A stretch of DNA of 64,000 nucleotides from Cenococcum geophilum 1.58 (GCA_001692895.1 KV748182.1:3910341-3974340), one strand, 5' to 3'. Positions 25,660-37,589 are shown, counted from the stretch's first letter. Notes: a model not told the origin generated them from the sequence alone. Made by a program: numbers and translations.

Positions 25660-25870
25660 TATTACGGCTTAAATAAATGCCTCTAAACCGAAGCTTGAAC
25701 GAATGCTATATTACAAAGATACTAAGCTAAGGAGAAGGAAAAGAGGTTGCTAGGACTGATGTAAACAAATATATAGGGTAAGCCGCCAAGGCGCTAGCTT
25801 TAGGCGAGCCAATTATAGGTTGGCAGAATATGGCAGAATTTGGCAGGTAATGTGCGATAGCGCCGTTACA
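25660..25870 (-). repeat. G3 5' LTR (211 bp)
   Basis: Same length as 20030-20240. The outer end keeps CA (…CGCCGTTACA) and the inner start reads TA for TG. Confidence 0.92.
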
Positions 25871-26200
25871 CCTATGGCTTTAATATAGGAGCCGTAATTA
25901 AGTTAATAATCTAGAAGATCCTATAACTAGAGAAATTACCCCTAGTTCTATACACCGATTTAAAGTCCCTTTATAACTGTATAGTTAAACTAGGTACGAT
26001 ATAAGAGAAGAGGCTTATAGTCGACCTAATGTGCTTACGTTAGGCCTATAAATGACGTGAGATTATAGAGATCAAATAGATCAGCAGCAAAGATAACCTA
26101 GCAGACGCTATAACTAAGGCAAAGCCGTACTAAGCTCTTAAAACCCTAATTAACATAAATAAGCTTAACCTAAGGGTTATAGAATAGGTGGAACGAGACT
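25871..26200 (+). pseudogene. C1 copia RNase H, C-terminal part
   Basis: It continues the RNase H frame interrupted at 20029. Readable motifs are LVLYTDLKSLYNCIVKLGTI, ISSKDNLADAITKAKP and NKLNLRVIEWVERD, the standard copia RNase H ending. A non-coding stretch of about 220 bp then leads to the right LTR. Confidence 0.85.
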
Positions 26201-26418
26201 AATGGAGTACTTATAGTTCATTTACGGCCCGTTAGAAGGCCGTACGGTTTATTTTACGGACCGTAAGTAGGACTTACGGCTAGCTTAGAACACTATTTAG
26301 AAGGTAGTCCAGAAAGCACCTCGGGAGGGATTTCCTATGTATTTCTTTTGTGTTTTACGGCTCTATTAAAGCGATTACGGAGGTTAGATACAAGCGAGTC
26401 ATTTTTAAGTGCCGCCAG

Positions 26419-26637
26419 TGTATAATTATAGCACGTGGTATACCAAACGCGTAGTTACGCGTTTGGTGCACTAACCACTTAGGTACTAACTAATTAGGGG
26501 GAGGCGCGTCAGTATATAGGCCACGTAGTCTACCTTAATAGAATCGACAGTCACTACCATCCAAAAGAGCATACGATACTATACGTATTTCGTGCCCCTG
26601 GATATGACTCAATTGTATCATTAAATTAATATAAACA
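26419..26637 (+). repeat. C1 3' LTR (219 bp)
   Basis: Starts TGTATAATTATAGCACGTGG and ends ATATAAACA, keeping TG...CA. It is followed by the CTTAA target duplication at 26638-26642. Confidence 0.92.
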
Positions 26638-26642
26638 CTTAA

Positions 26643-28175
26643 TAATATAACCTTTAAAGACCGCTACCTACTACCTTTACTTAATAAGACTTTGGCCTAA
26701 ATAAGTAGAGCTAAGATCTTTATAAAGCTTAATATCTATTAAGCTTTTTACTAAATTAGGAGAGATCTTAAATTAGAAGACCTTACTATATTCTAGACCT
26801 ATTACGGAATATATAAATATAAAGTACTACCTTTAGACTAACTAATGGACCGGCTACGTATTAGCGATATATAAATAATATACTCTTTAACTACCTTAAC
26901 GATTTCTATATAGCCTACCTAGATAATATTATAATTTACTCTAAAAATATGTTAAAATATAAGGAATACGTCTATAAGGTCCTATAATAGCTCTATAAAG
27001 CTAGCCTCTAGGCTAATATTAAAAGGTTAGAATTTAGTATTAGGCATATAAAGTACTTAGAGTTTATTATTAGTATAGATGGAATTAAGACAGACCTAGA
27101 AAAGATGGCTATAATTAACTAATAGGAGCCCCTACGGACCGTAAAGGGGGTATAGTTATTCTTAGATTTCTATAACTTCTACTAATACTTTATAAAGAAC
27201 TATAGTAGGATTACCTAACCTCTTACCTACCTTACTAGAAAGGACCGGCCCTTCTATTTTAATACCGTATATAAGTAGGCCTTTAATAAACTTAAAAAGC
27301 GGCTAGTCTCTACTCCCCTACTTACCTATTTTTACCTAGAGCGGCCCTTAATACTAGAAACTAATACCTTAGATAGTGTAATAGCTAGTATTTACTCCTA
27401 GAAGTAGCTGGACGGAGAATAGCACCCTATTGCCTACTATTTAAAGACTATAGTAGATATTAAGCTAAACTACCTAATCCATAATAAAGAGATGCTAGCT
27501 ATTATCTCTAGCTCTTAGTACTAGCAAATCTAGCTAGAAGGAGCCCCTAAGCCTATTTAGGTAGTTTTAGATTATAAGGCCTTAGAGTATTTTATAATAA
27601 TAAAGGTCCTATCCTAGTTTAACTTCCTAATTATATATAGGCTAGGCGCTACTAACTATATAGACGCTCTTATAAGACGTAAATAGGACCTAAATAACTA
27701 GATAGCCGTAAAGATCTTACTACGGACCTAGATACTACTATAACTAAAGTACCTTAACCCTTAGATATAGGAAGAACTAGGTACTAAATCTTTAAACGCC
27801 GAGATATATCCTATTAACCCTATAGAATTTAACCTTATTAATAAACTACTATAAGTAAACTATACGGCCCCTTCTCTATAGGAGTACTCTAAAACGGTAA
27901 AGGATATTACTAGCTGATAGTCCCTAGAAAATGGGCTATTTAAGTATTAGGAATAGTAAAGGAATAGAACTTATAAACCCGGCTTATTGCCAAAGTATAT
28001 ACCTAGGTCTCTACGGCCTACCCTAGAAAAAATAAGACCTATAAGATTGTTAGTGACCGTTACTACTAGCCCGGAATAGTTATAGATATTAACCGTTACG
28101 TACGGAACTGCGACGACTACTATAGGTCTATAATTCCGTAAGATAAGACCCTAGGACTATTAAAGCCACTCCTAA
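26643..28175 (+). pseudogene. Outer gypsy element G1, right part: RT, RNase H, truncated integrase
   Basis: The RT frame resumes exactly at the C1 junction (ITFKDRYLLPLLNKTLA, then RAKIFTKLNIY). It continues through a YLDN remnant of the Asp-Asp box near 26917, FLGFCNFYRR-like sequence near 27165, RNase H (about 27340-27720) and the integrase zinc-binding region in a shifted frame near 28030-28150 (DRYYQPGIVIDINRYV). The integrase core and 3' LTR are not seen, so G1 is truncated at about 28175. Confidence 0.8.
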
Positions 28176-29142
28176 ATATATTCTCCTAAGATTATAGATT
28201 AATAAATTTTATAAGCATATATAATAAAATTAATAGTGCGCAGAAATGGATTAAGCTTAATATGTAATTAGCTAATCTATCCAAGACACGTCTATAAAGG
28301 CTATTCCGTCTTATTAAGTTTATATACAGTTTAATGGTTATCAGTACTAAGCAGCTTAGACGCTATTCCATCCTACTAATATTAGCTTTAGTTTAATGCT
28401 TTAATTAAGACCCAAGCTAAGGATAGACCATTTCTATAATAGCGGCTATACTATCTCTTTTAGAAGAGAGTGCAACTCCTATTATTTTTTAGGCCGGGAT
28501 ATTAACATTACTTAGCAAGCTCTATAAGCTTTTTATCTTCTTTAGGCTACTATATACTTCCTACTAACAAAATACAGTATAGTCTCTTCTGTAATTTATT
28601 AGGGGATGCTAATAAAGTTCTAAAGGATTGCACTTTTATAAGTAGTAAATAAAAAATTATAACCGCATTCTTAGCCTTTTCGAGCTAAAAATAGACTACT
28701 ATACTTTCTACTAGTATAAAGTATTTAAAGTCTATAAATACCACTACTACCACTAGATTTAATAATAGTAGTAGTTTTAAATTTAATTTCAATCTATAAA
28801 ATCCTTTTTAGATAATAAAACTAAATTTCTAGAGCTATTAGCTATAGCTATCTATTTAACTAGCGGTTCTCCTTTTAGAGGTATTAAGGCTATATTCTTT
28901 ATAGTTTAAGTTCTCTTTTCTATTACTACTATTACTTTTAATAATAATATTATAAATATTATAACTAAACCTATAGTGGAATAGTCTACTTAGCGCTATG
29001 CCCTACTATAGATGCTTGGCGTTTTTTAATGACTTTACTAGTGGGATAGGAAAGCTATATAGAAATTTTATTACTTAATTGGGATTTTTTACGCTATTTG
29101 CTTAAAAGGAAAAGTAAAGGTTAAAGACAGAAGTGAGGAGGT
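28176..29142. other. AT-rich degenerate DNA, no gene seen
   Basis: Highly TpA-rich sequence without recognised domains. It could hold the rest of G1 or an older repeat. Confidence 0.4.
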
Positions 29143-29291
29143 TTAGGGGATTAAGTAAACCCTAAAAATAAAGAACCTAATTTTAGGCTTTTGAAATATC
29201 TAAAATTAGGACCCTCTTAGAAGCTAAAAATAGCCCTTTATTTACACCTAAAACTAAATACTTAATTTTTAGAGCCCACTTAATCCCCCTC
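29143..29291. mobile_element. Possible small foldback/MITE element
   Basis: TTTAGGGGATTAAGTAAACC... at the left is roughly inverted at the right (...CCCACTTAATCCCCCTC), with an inner inverted pair CCTAATTTTAGG / CTAAAATTAGG. The arms are imperfect and no clear target duplication is seen. Confidence 0.4.
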
Positions 29292-29490
29292 TTTCTTTCT
29301 CTCTAAGTCTAGATAGTAGCCTTAGATATAACTTATATAAAATAGTATAGGGCAACTTATTAAAGTGTAAGCTAGTAAGGCTTAGTAAAGTATACTAACT
29401 AATTAAAAGCTAAGAAGCTAAGGACAAAAATAAATCCTAGCGATTCGCCCATTTATAGAAGCCCTTGCGGTACTACTCCCTTACGGTTCC

Positions 29491-29594
29491 ATTCCCCTAG
29501 GGCTTTATTCCCCTAGGGGATTATTCCCCTAAGGCTTTACTCCCCTAAGGCTCTATTCCCCTAGGGCTTTGTTCCCTAGGGCTTTATTTCCCCT
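29491..29594. repeat. 16-bp tandem repeat, about 6.5 copies
   Basis: Unit ATTCCCCTAGGGCTTT with one- to four-base variants. Five copies are exactly 16 bp and the sixth is 15 bp. Each unit contains the near-palindrome CCCCTAGGGG. Confidence 0.9.
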
Positions 29595-30480
29595 TAACTT
29601 GCTTAAATCTGCCCTTATATATAGGGTAAACCATAAGCAATATGTAGATTGTTGGGGGTCCGCTAACGAAATTTTTAACCTAAGTTTATACTTAATAGGC
29701 CCTTACTTAAAGACTTTTAATATAGAGGCTTTTAGGTTAAAGACTTTTAATATAGCTTTTATAGTTTGTAATTAAAATTATATTAGTTATAAATAGTATA
29801 TACTTAGACTGTAGAGCTTTAATATAGAGCCCTCTACTTAAAATATAATAGAGTAGTTAATTATAATTAGAGTTTAAAAATTTGGGACCTAAAAGTAATA
29901 GACTATTCGTAAACTCAGGTTAATAAGCTTTATAGTTCCTATACTATAGAATTAACTTCTTAACCAAAAAGGTTAGCAATATCCGCTAATTAATTCTACG
30001 GTCTAAGCTTGCTAAGATAAGCTGTTAGATCCATATAATAGTTACCCAGAGCTAGATTTTCTAGCCGATTTCTATTTAAAATAGAAGACACTAAGTCCCA
30101 GCAGCCGTAGAAGTCCTTCCCTCTAGAAGTCTGGCGCTAAACTATAGATTATGTCTTATAAGTAACGCCCTTACATTTTATATGCAAAGTATCCTTACAC
30201 TTACTTCTTAATAGAGCTTAACTATAAAAGAGAGTGCTAAAGCAGCTCTAGATGCCATAAAGGTTTTATCTATAGGCGTTTTAAATTACTAATTATATTC
30301 TATATAAAACCTCTACTATCTTAATTATATTAGATTATAGATTTTATATTATACTTGCCTTTAGAGACGCTTTACAAACTTCTTCTTAAGATACTGTGTT
30401 TAAATCTATAGTAATAAGATATATTAGGTGCGGTAAAAAGAAGGCAAAATAGGTAAGATTTAGACTAATTATAACTTTCT
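29595..30480. other. AT-rich degenerate DNA, no gene seen
   Basis: No reliable reading frame. A 50-bp segment at about 29942-29995 recurs at about 32861-32912 (shared core GGTTAGCAATATCCGCTAAT), in direct orientation and about 2.9 kb apart. Confidence 0.4.
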
Positions 30481-30860
30481 GCAGACTATTATTCTCCAGA
30501 TATAACCATTTATTAGACTAGTTGTTCTCCAAATAGGACTGCTCTAGACATAGTTATTCCAAATATAGCTATTAAATATAGCGTTCTTACTCTCTAAATA
30601 TAACTATTCTCTAGATATAGGTAGCTGTTCTTTAGTAGCTGTTCTCTAAACATATAGCTGTTCTCTAGATATGGCTATTCTCTAGTAGCTGTTCTCTAGT
30701 GGCTATTCTCCAAATATAGCTGTTCTCTAAACGTAGCTGTTCTTTAAATATAGCTGTTCTCTAGATATAGTTCTCCTATTTAGCGCTACCAAGAGAATTA
30801 GTTATTTTGGGCTAATTAGGCATCTAATAATTCTTTAAACATAGCCGTTCTCTAGACGTA
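30480..30860. repeat. Irregular minisatellite based on ATAGCTGTTCTCTA
   Basis: At least 15 variants of a roughly 17-20 bp unit such as ATATAGCTGTTCTCTAAA, with unit length variation. No coding meaning is seen. Confidence 0.75.
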
Positions 30861-31225
30861 ACTAGGATCCCCTAACTACAGTTAGCTAAAAATAGAGGGT
30901 CCTAAAATTGGTTTCTAAATTATATACTAATACTATTTATCCGCGCTGTAAATTCTATACAACCTTAGAGCAGAAGCGGATTACTAATCTAGCGTTAAAG
31001 CGAGGAGTTTATATTATTAAAAGCCATAAGGATAATAGACTGTGTATAGCCATAAGTAGGCCCTATTTTAGTTCCTGTAGTAAATCCCTTTTCTAACATC
31101 TAAGGTAGTTATAGGTGGAGATTAGGAATTTCTTGGCGCTCTCCGCGCCACTAATAGTATTAACGCCTATCCCAAACTCTTTCCTTTTTTAATGCTTAAA
31201 AAATTATACCTCTCACATTATTAAG

Positions 31226-31995
31226 ATGGCGAGACGTTTTTATAGCAGAGGAGATAGCTTTAAAGACATGGGTGATAACTATAGAGAGAAAGAAATGTAT
31301 CTCTTTTACGGACGACCCGAATCCTTTCACTCTGCTACTATAGCCTCCTTCTCTACACCCTCGTTCTCTATTACCGCTCCCGCCATGCCTAGCTGCATCC
31401 CCTCCACTAATATATTTACCTTTACCTTTACCATTAACCCTAGCCCCTAGCTTTATAACAACGTCCTCCTATATAAGCTTATATACCAACTGGCCTTATT
31501 AGTATCTCTCCCTAATAAAACTTGCTGCTGCTAGGTTCTACTGTCTAGTCTTTAGTAACTATAAAGATAAAATAGAGTGCGCTTTCTGTGGTATATAGAT
31601 ATATAGCTAGAACGACATAGACTACTCTATTAAAGAGTTAATAACAAAGTATAGGGATAATTGCCCGTAGCCAGAACTTAGAGCCAACTTCTATAACCAT
31701 CTCCTACTACTCGCACCCCTAAGTACTGTAACACCTCGCATACCAAACAAGACCCTTACGCCTACGCCTACGCCTACACCTACGCCTACTACACCTTATA
31801 TACCTTAAATACCTTAGAAACCGCTTCCAAGCCGTATACCTCGGCTATTACCAAAACATAAACCATTACCTCAATTGCCTTACCTACCACCTCTATCCCC
31901 GCCGCCGCTACTATCCTCTCTATAACCACGTACATACGCCTTAGTACTAGCATTGTCGCCCCTAGAACGGCTAGTTTGACCTCGCCAGAAACCAC
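31226..31995. other. Unassigned short open frames; possible relic gene
   Basis: A plus-strand frame at 31226-31450 (74 codons) and the sequence after it to about 31700 are less stop-ridden than the surroundings. A stretch near 31548-31640 reads like IECAFCG...D..YSI..L, vaguely like a BIR zinc domain, but too weak to call. A Thr/Pro-rich low-complexity stretch follows. The minus-strand frame 31995-31789 is probably a shadow. Confidence 0.25.
31756..31790. repeat. GCCTAC hexamer repeat
   Basis: About six tandem copies of GCCTAC with one variant. Confidence 0.9.
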
Positions 31996-32610
31996 TAGGT
32001 TTAGTACTTACAGTTTAAGACTATATGGCGCGATTTTGTGGTAAACTATCTCTATTCTAACAGCTATAGCAGCTTAGTTAATTACACAGTTTCTATTATA
32101 TTTACTGCTAGTATTTATAGAGTACCTAGTATATAGGAAAGAGAAGGACAGGATTCTTATAATTTAACGCTATAGGTAACTAGGTCCCTATCCCTAACCT
32201 CCTCTATTAAATTTTGTTTTAGATCTCGCCTTAATTTGCAATTACCGCCACCCTCTTAACCTACTTATTAGCATTAGGCTGTTTAAGAATAATATAACTT
32301 AGTAAACTGCTACTAAGGGAAGCAGCTATTGCAGTTATTGGCAATAGTGGCTGGGAAGGCGCTCTTTAAGAGTATAGGCGGATATAGGCAGGTTGTAGAA
32401 TGGAATTTCAACATATATATGCGCTTTTTATCTCTTAGGTTTATATACTCTCTCTTTATTTTCTATATTAATTATAGTATTAAAAGAAGGAGAAATAGCT
32501 CTTATAGTTGGCTACTGAATTAGAGCCGGTATAATTCGTGTTAGTTTACTCTAGTTAGCGCTTAGTAATAGCCTATACCTAAATTAGACGGTGTATGGCC
32601 ATAATAGAAC

Positions 32611-32630
32611 ATATATATATATATATATAT
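32611..32630. repeat. (AT)10 microsatellite
   Basis: Uninterrupted AT dinucleotide run of 20 bp. Confidence 0.95.
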
Positions 32631-32917
32631 TAAGATAGCAAGATAGAGATAAAGTGCAGATGGAAGTAAATGCTAAGCGAGTTGAGTGGCGGTCAAATCC
32701 TAGCTATATGTGGCGGACATTAACTCCTAACTTTATAGCTAAGAAATCACTCTCTATAGGGGGTCCGGAACATTATAGCTAAACAATTTAATATTATAAC
32801 TGCTCTATATATAAAATAAGTTGTACCACTTAATAAACGTTAGAAAAGTCCCTTAGACTATAGAATTAACTTTTTAATAAAAAAGGTTAGCAATATCCGC
32901 TAATTAATTTTAATGTG

Positions 32918-33251
32918 TTCTACTACTCCTTAGGCCACTCTAGTCCTTAGGCTACCCTCAAAATGTATATAAAATTAGCATTTCCAATCCCTAGCAATTT
33001 TAACAACTACTTATTATTTTTGCTTATAATTAATAATAAGTTTTTATAACGTTTTAATATTCTTTTTTAATTATAAACCCTTAGCTTAAAGAGAAGATAT
33101 TTAAGTAGAGATTCTAGGCCGCGATATAGTGCTAAATGCTTGTCTATATATAATAATAAACTTGTACGGCATATAAACTATATAATGGTATCTTATAGGT
33201 ATAGATTTTAAGGGTGGCCTAAGGACTAGGGTAGCCTAAGGAGTAGTAGAA
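32918..33251. mobile_element. MITE with ~45-bp terminal inverted repeats
   Basis: Left end TTCTACTACTCCTTAGGCCA...; right end ...TAGCCTAAGGAGTAGTAGAA, inverse of each other over about 45 bp with two or three differences, including a repeated inner block TAGTCCTTAGGCTACCCT. The 334-bp body has no coding sequence. Flanking octamers are similar (TTAATGTG, TATGTTAT) but not identical, so the superfamily is uncertain. Confidence 0.7.
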
Positions 33252-35400
33252 TATGTTATATTCTAAGCTTACTAAGGTAATGTTAAGGTCTAAGGCTTAG
33301 TAAGCCAAAGGTTTAGATTTATATTTAGCTACGTTCTAAAGCGACCAGAGTTCTCTCCTTAGGTTAGGCAGTAACCACTTAAATTATTTTTCTCCACTGC
33401 TTACTCTACCTATTTAAGAACTAAGCAACTACAGGATAAGAAGTACCTAAACTAGACAAAGACATAATATCCAACTATCTTAAACCTTTTAACTATTAGG
33501 CCGCGACCCTTAATACATCTAGTTTACTTAAAGTTATACTATAAGCGTTATATAACTTATACAAGCTAGTAAAAGGCAGACTTAGCCTTACTATTATACT
33601 AATTAAGCTATATAGAAGTTACAATATAACTTATAAAGAGATATTTAATCGGAGTAATACTCTTTAAGAAAATTAATTGACTTATACGCGCATCTAATAG
33701 CAATTATACTTACTTTAACGTTACAATCCTTAATATACAGCTACTAGTTAGTAAAAAGATAAGGAAAGGCCTTGCTAGGCTAGGGAAGGAGCTTAGGGTA
33801 AGTAAAGCTTACAAAGTATTTAAAGAGGTTTTACTACTTAAGAAGCCAAATATTATCTTAGCTCTTTAGTGCCAGACAAAGAATATAGAATCTCTAATTA
33901 TTAGGAGTTTATATAGGTTTATGTATAGAATATAAATGCCTAATATAATACGATTATAAGGCCATAAGACTTTTGTCTTTCGTAGATTCCACTTAAGTAT
34001 ATATCTCTAAAACAATTATACTGCAAATTTAGACCAGTTTGAAATTAATAGTCTTAGGGAGGGCCTATATCGCTACTTTTAATCTGCATTTTTTGCACTA
34101 TAGGGTAGCTAAGCAGGTTAATAGAATAATTACACCACACCGCAAAGGCCATGGGGTTGGCTATGCTTTATAATTATAAAAAAGTAAGGGCTTAGTAAAG
34201 AAGACGTAAAGGATATACCGCCAGACTATCTCTTTAGAAGCACCAATCTTATAAAAGTATCCTCCTTTTATATATGTCTTGCTAAAGTCTTATAAGTATA
34301 AGTCCCTAATATATAATTAGCCCTTACTAATAAGATAAGCATTAATATAAAGCTAAAATATCTTGTAAAGCTCTATTATAAATATAAACATCTACTAGTG
34401 TATAGAAATAATATTATAATGTAGAAACTAGTTAATAAAATTAATACACTATTAATAGATTAGAGTCTACCTTAGGGAAATATTTATTTCTTAAATTAGT
34501 AGCAATCTTATTAGATAAGCTAGCGGGCTTACTAATAAACACACTTGGACTGGATAGTTTTACACATATTCTTATAGATATGGTTAGTACGTTTTTACTA
34601 AACTAATTAGTTCCCTAAGTAAGCTCGGCCTTAGATAATATAATAATAAAGAATAATTGCAGACTTAATATATTATATCTAGCTACTTTAGGGTGCCTAA
34701 GTTTATTAATGCCTGCTTAAGGAGAGACTTTATATAGGTATACAGCTATCAATACTCTCTTAGCCACCAGTTCCTACCTAGAAATACCACTTTACGCAGC
34801 TCTTATATATAAGGGATTAACGGCCTATAGTAAGCGGTAAAATTTAAAATTACCTCCCTATTAAACCTGATGGCCCATATAAATCTAGTAGCCCCTATAT
34901 TACCTACTACTAGCTTATATCTAGATTAGCGCAAGCAGCAACGCAGATACTCTAGTATTTGCCACTTACGCTAAATACTAGATTGTGATATAGTATGTTT
35001 TTTCTAAGTGCTATTAGATTATAATTACCCTACTTCCAATCTTACCTTAAACACAATCTTAATTTAGAGCGGATTATTTTTAGTCTTATTATTATTAGAG
35101 CCTATTTTAGACTTAGCAGTTAATACTAATTTTTAGGTCCCGGTTTTAGCACTTTAGGGATTAGGTATGCGGGAGAGGTATAAAGGGTTTATGCTTTAGG
35201 GTTATCTGTAAGTTTAGTGGCAAAGACATATAAGGAAAGTAAGACTTACACGCTCTTAGGCCGCCACTTATCCTTGCTATAAAGTTTAATAGTAAGCTTA
35301 ATAAGTGGCTAGGCGACGCTAAAGCACTATATATTCTTATCTCTTCCAAACTATATATAGAGAGTAGCGTCCTAGAATATCCTCTTTATCTATTATAGGG
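33252..35400. other. Degenerate repeat DNA of unknown type
   Basis: Long readable stretches appear if TAR is read as Gln (for example near 33500-34060 and 34520-34720), so this was probably coding before RIP. I recognise no domain. It may be the body of the copia relic whose RNase H lies at 35840, or a different element. Confidence 0.4.
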
Positions 35401-35720
35401 TGTTAACAAGCGCAAAGTTAGCTAGTGTGCGCTTGTCCTTATAATTAAAGGCCTCTTTATTAATGGGCTTTATAGATAAGGATAGATAAAAGTTCGGGTC
35501 CTGCTTAATCGCGTCCTTTAGACCTCCTGGAATGTAGCCACCCCTAAGAGCATTACCCAATTGCCTCCTTAGCCGCCCTAGGCGTGTGCGTTGTCCGACA
35601 GTAGCTTGGGGGTATAGTTATAGGAAAGAGCGAAATTGAGGGTCGAGCGGTCCGCAGCTCTGTAAGATAGCGACTTAGGCTAGTAGTTCGCTTTGCGCTG
35701 CCCGTCGCAGTTAAAACGGT
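35401..35720. repeat. Possible solo LTR
   Basis: A block of about 320 bp with higher GC and less RIP than its surroundings begins TGTTAACAAGCGCAAAG. It has inverted 9-mers ACAAGCGCA / TGCGCTTGT in its first 40 bp. The right boundary and target duplication were not found. Confidence 0.3.
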
Positions 35721-35839
35721 GCGCTCAGATACAACGACGCTACTCTATACTATTAATATTACTTAACTAGATATAGCAAAAATAGCGAGTAAGCTCTTAG
35801 AATTCTCTTAAAATCTATTACCAATTTATAACACAGCTG

Positions 35840-36489
35840 CTACTAAGGCAATTGCCTATTTTTATTAAACTAAGACTCTTATAATAGAGTACTTAAATAA
35901 AAATATAAAGAACTATATCTTTGCAAGAGCAAGTAACACAGTATTTAGTAATAATTTAGTAAGCAGGAAAAGTATATAAGGCTATCTATTTACCTTATAT
36001 AGAGGGCCAATTAACTAGCAATTAATTAAGTAAAAATTAGTAATAAAATTAAGCATAGAAGCAGAGCTATTAGCGCTATTATATATAGCTACTAAGTCAA
36101 TTTAGTGGCAGTAGTTCTTTAAGGAAGTTAGATTTAATACCGAGGAAAAGTAAGTAATAAATTACAATAATAATATATAGATAATTTGTCTGTTAACTAA
36201 AAGCAATACAGAGCTTAACACTAAGCTCTAACACATTAATATCTATTACTACTAGCTCTACTAGGAAGTTTATAAAGGAAGGATTAATATTAAATAGGTG
36301 CCTACTGCTAATATAATAGTAGATGGTTTAATAAAGGCTCTACCACATTAAAAGCATAAAGCCTTTATTAAACAATTAAATCTTATTAATATTAAAAAAA
36401 GAATTAAATTTAAATAATAAAATAAGTCAGCACTACACTAAGACTAGTAATGTAGCTTTAACCTATAGGACAGCTTAAAGCTAGGGGGG
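35840..36489 (+). pseudogene. Ty1/copia RNase H relic with polypurine tract
   Basis: With TAR stops tolerated, the frame reads AATKAIAYFY, KSI.GYLFTLYRGPIN, SIEAELLALLYIATKSI and IIVDGLIKALPH, a clear copia RNase H. The frame ends near 36415. A polypurine tract (AAAGCTAGGGGGG) directly precedes the LTR at 36490. Confidence 0.8.
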
Positions 36490-36673
36490 TGTATTAAGCA
36501 CGTTTGGACATAGTTATTCTGTTTCTAATGCCTACTTCTTACCACCCCTTATTCCAGTTATATATCACCTATTTTAATTACCCACCTATTTTAAATCTAT
36601 CCTAAGTATATATAGAGGCCTTAGAGCCATACAAAATAGATAGAGTTCTTATACTTAATTGTCCGGTTTAACA
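36490..36673 (+). repeat. Copia LTR (184 bp), 3' LTR of the preceding relic
   Basis: Starts TGTATTAAGCACGTTTGG after the polypurine tract and ends GGTTTAACA. It contains TATATATAGAGG, a TATA-like promoter. The following TTTAGATATAAAC resembles a RIP-altered initiator-Met primer-binding site (TTTGGTATCAGAG), so a second element may once have shared this LTR. Confidence 0.65.
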
Positions 36674-36984
36674 TTTAGATATAAACAATAGAACGGCAGC
36701 GGCGATATAGGAGCAATTAGACGGCTAGGAATGTGTAAAGCAGATCTATAGGCAATACATTAGCTAGATTGCAGCTTTTCTACTATAAATATTAAGGAAA
36801 GGGGCCAAACGGTAAAAATTAATAATGGTTAATGGCTTTGTCTCCACAATTGGTGCTTTAATAAGGATGTTTAAACTAAAATATAGTAACATTTACTAGA
36901 CTAATTATAATAATTTTTATAGCCCTAGATTTGTTATGTAAAGATCTAAAATATTACATCGCCCGATTGTTAATAAAAGTGTTA
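36674..36984. other. Short gag-like remnant, otherwise non-coding
   Basis: After the LTR a frame near 36700-36780 resembles the start of a copia gag (AI.EQLDG.ECVKQIYRQYI). The rest is AT-rich. Confidence 0.35.
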
Positions 36985-37578
36985 GATAGTGCCCAAAACT
37001 GGGCCGTTTAGCAAGAAAGTGGCCTAAAACTGGGCCATCTATAAAAGGGGTGTCTTAGTTTCAGGCCAATACGACAAGTATATGCTTAACCCTTTATTAT
37101 GCTTAGATATGCTTAGGTCTGCTAAGGCCGACTTAGGATTACAGCTATAAGCTTAGCTTAAAACTATAAAAGCTTAGGTCTAAAAGTGGAAATAGATATT
37201 AGTAGGGTTAGTCTTAGGGATAGAGTATATCGCTAGTGCATAATGAAAACTGACCTCCCTTGACTTCTTCTCTGGGTTAGCTTCGTAACCCCTGTATATT
37301 ACAAAAATAACGTCCGGCTCAACTTCGGCTCAACCTTAATTAACCTGTACCACCACTTGCTTAGGACGCTCACCTTCACCTCACTTTTACATCTAAACTT
37401 GGTTTAGTTGCCTACAACTCCTTGTCCTTTATTGTTGATACTAATATGCCGGATGGTCACCATGCCGACGATTCTGTCAACTTTACGCGAACGACACCAC
37501 CGGGGGTTGTCAGCCTGCCGCAAACATGTGGTGGCCCAAAACTAGGCCACTCTTGAATTAGTCCAAAAACGGGCCATC
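36985..37578. mobile_element. TIR element (594 bp) of Tc1/mariner type
   Basis: The left end GATAGTGCCCAAAACTGGGC and the right end (inverse GATGGCCCGTTTTTGGACTA) are inverted and remain similar for about 50 bp, each with an inner GTGGCC...GGGCCA block. TA flanks both ends (36983-36984 and 37579-37580). The left half is RIP-mutated and the right half is not. An ATG at 37448 opens 32 codons that run into the right TIR and may be the start of a lost transposase gene. Confidence 0.65.
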
Positions 37579-37589
37579 TAAAGGCTGCC

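Larger units (their letters stand above)
20030..25870 (-). mobile_element. Ty3/gypsy chromovirus-type element G3, inserted antisense in C1
   Basis: 211-bp LTRs (20030-20240 and 25660-25870). The flanking 5-mers CATAT (20025-20029) and CCTAT (25871-25875) differ at one base. Removing the element rejoins the C1 RNase H frame (...LYVLAY to GFNIGAV). The inverse of a polypurine tract (TCACCCCCCTCTTTAAAAG) directly follows the left LTR, so the element runs on the minus strand. Length is 5841 bp, typical for gypsy elements. Confidence 0.92.
5982..26637 (+). mobile_element. Ty1/copia element C1, itself carrying two nested gypsy elements
   Basis: 219-bp LTRs at both ends and a CTTAA target duplication define the element. 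Without G2 (8929 bp with one target copy) and G3 it would be about 5.9 kb, a normal copia length. Domain order is gag, protease, integrase, RT, RNase H, the copia order (integrase before RT). All domains are RIP-mutated with many TAR stops. The insertion lies inside the RT of G1, so C1 is younger than G1, and G2 and G3 are younger than C1. Confidence 0.92.

Noticed and set aside
31548-31640. Possible BIR-like zinc domain
   Set aside because: Only a CAFCG-like fragment and loose spacing are visible; too weak to support a call.
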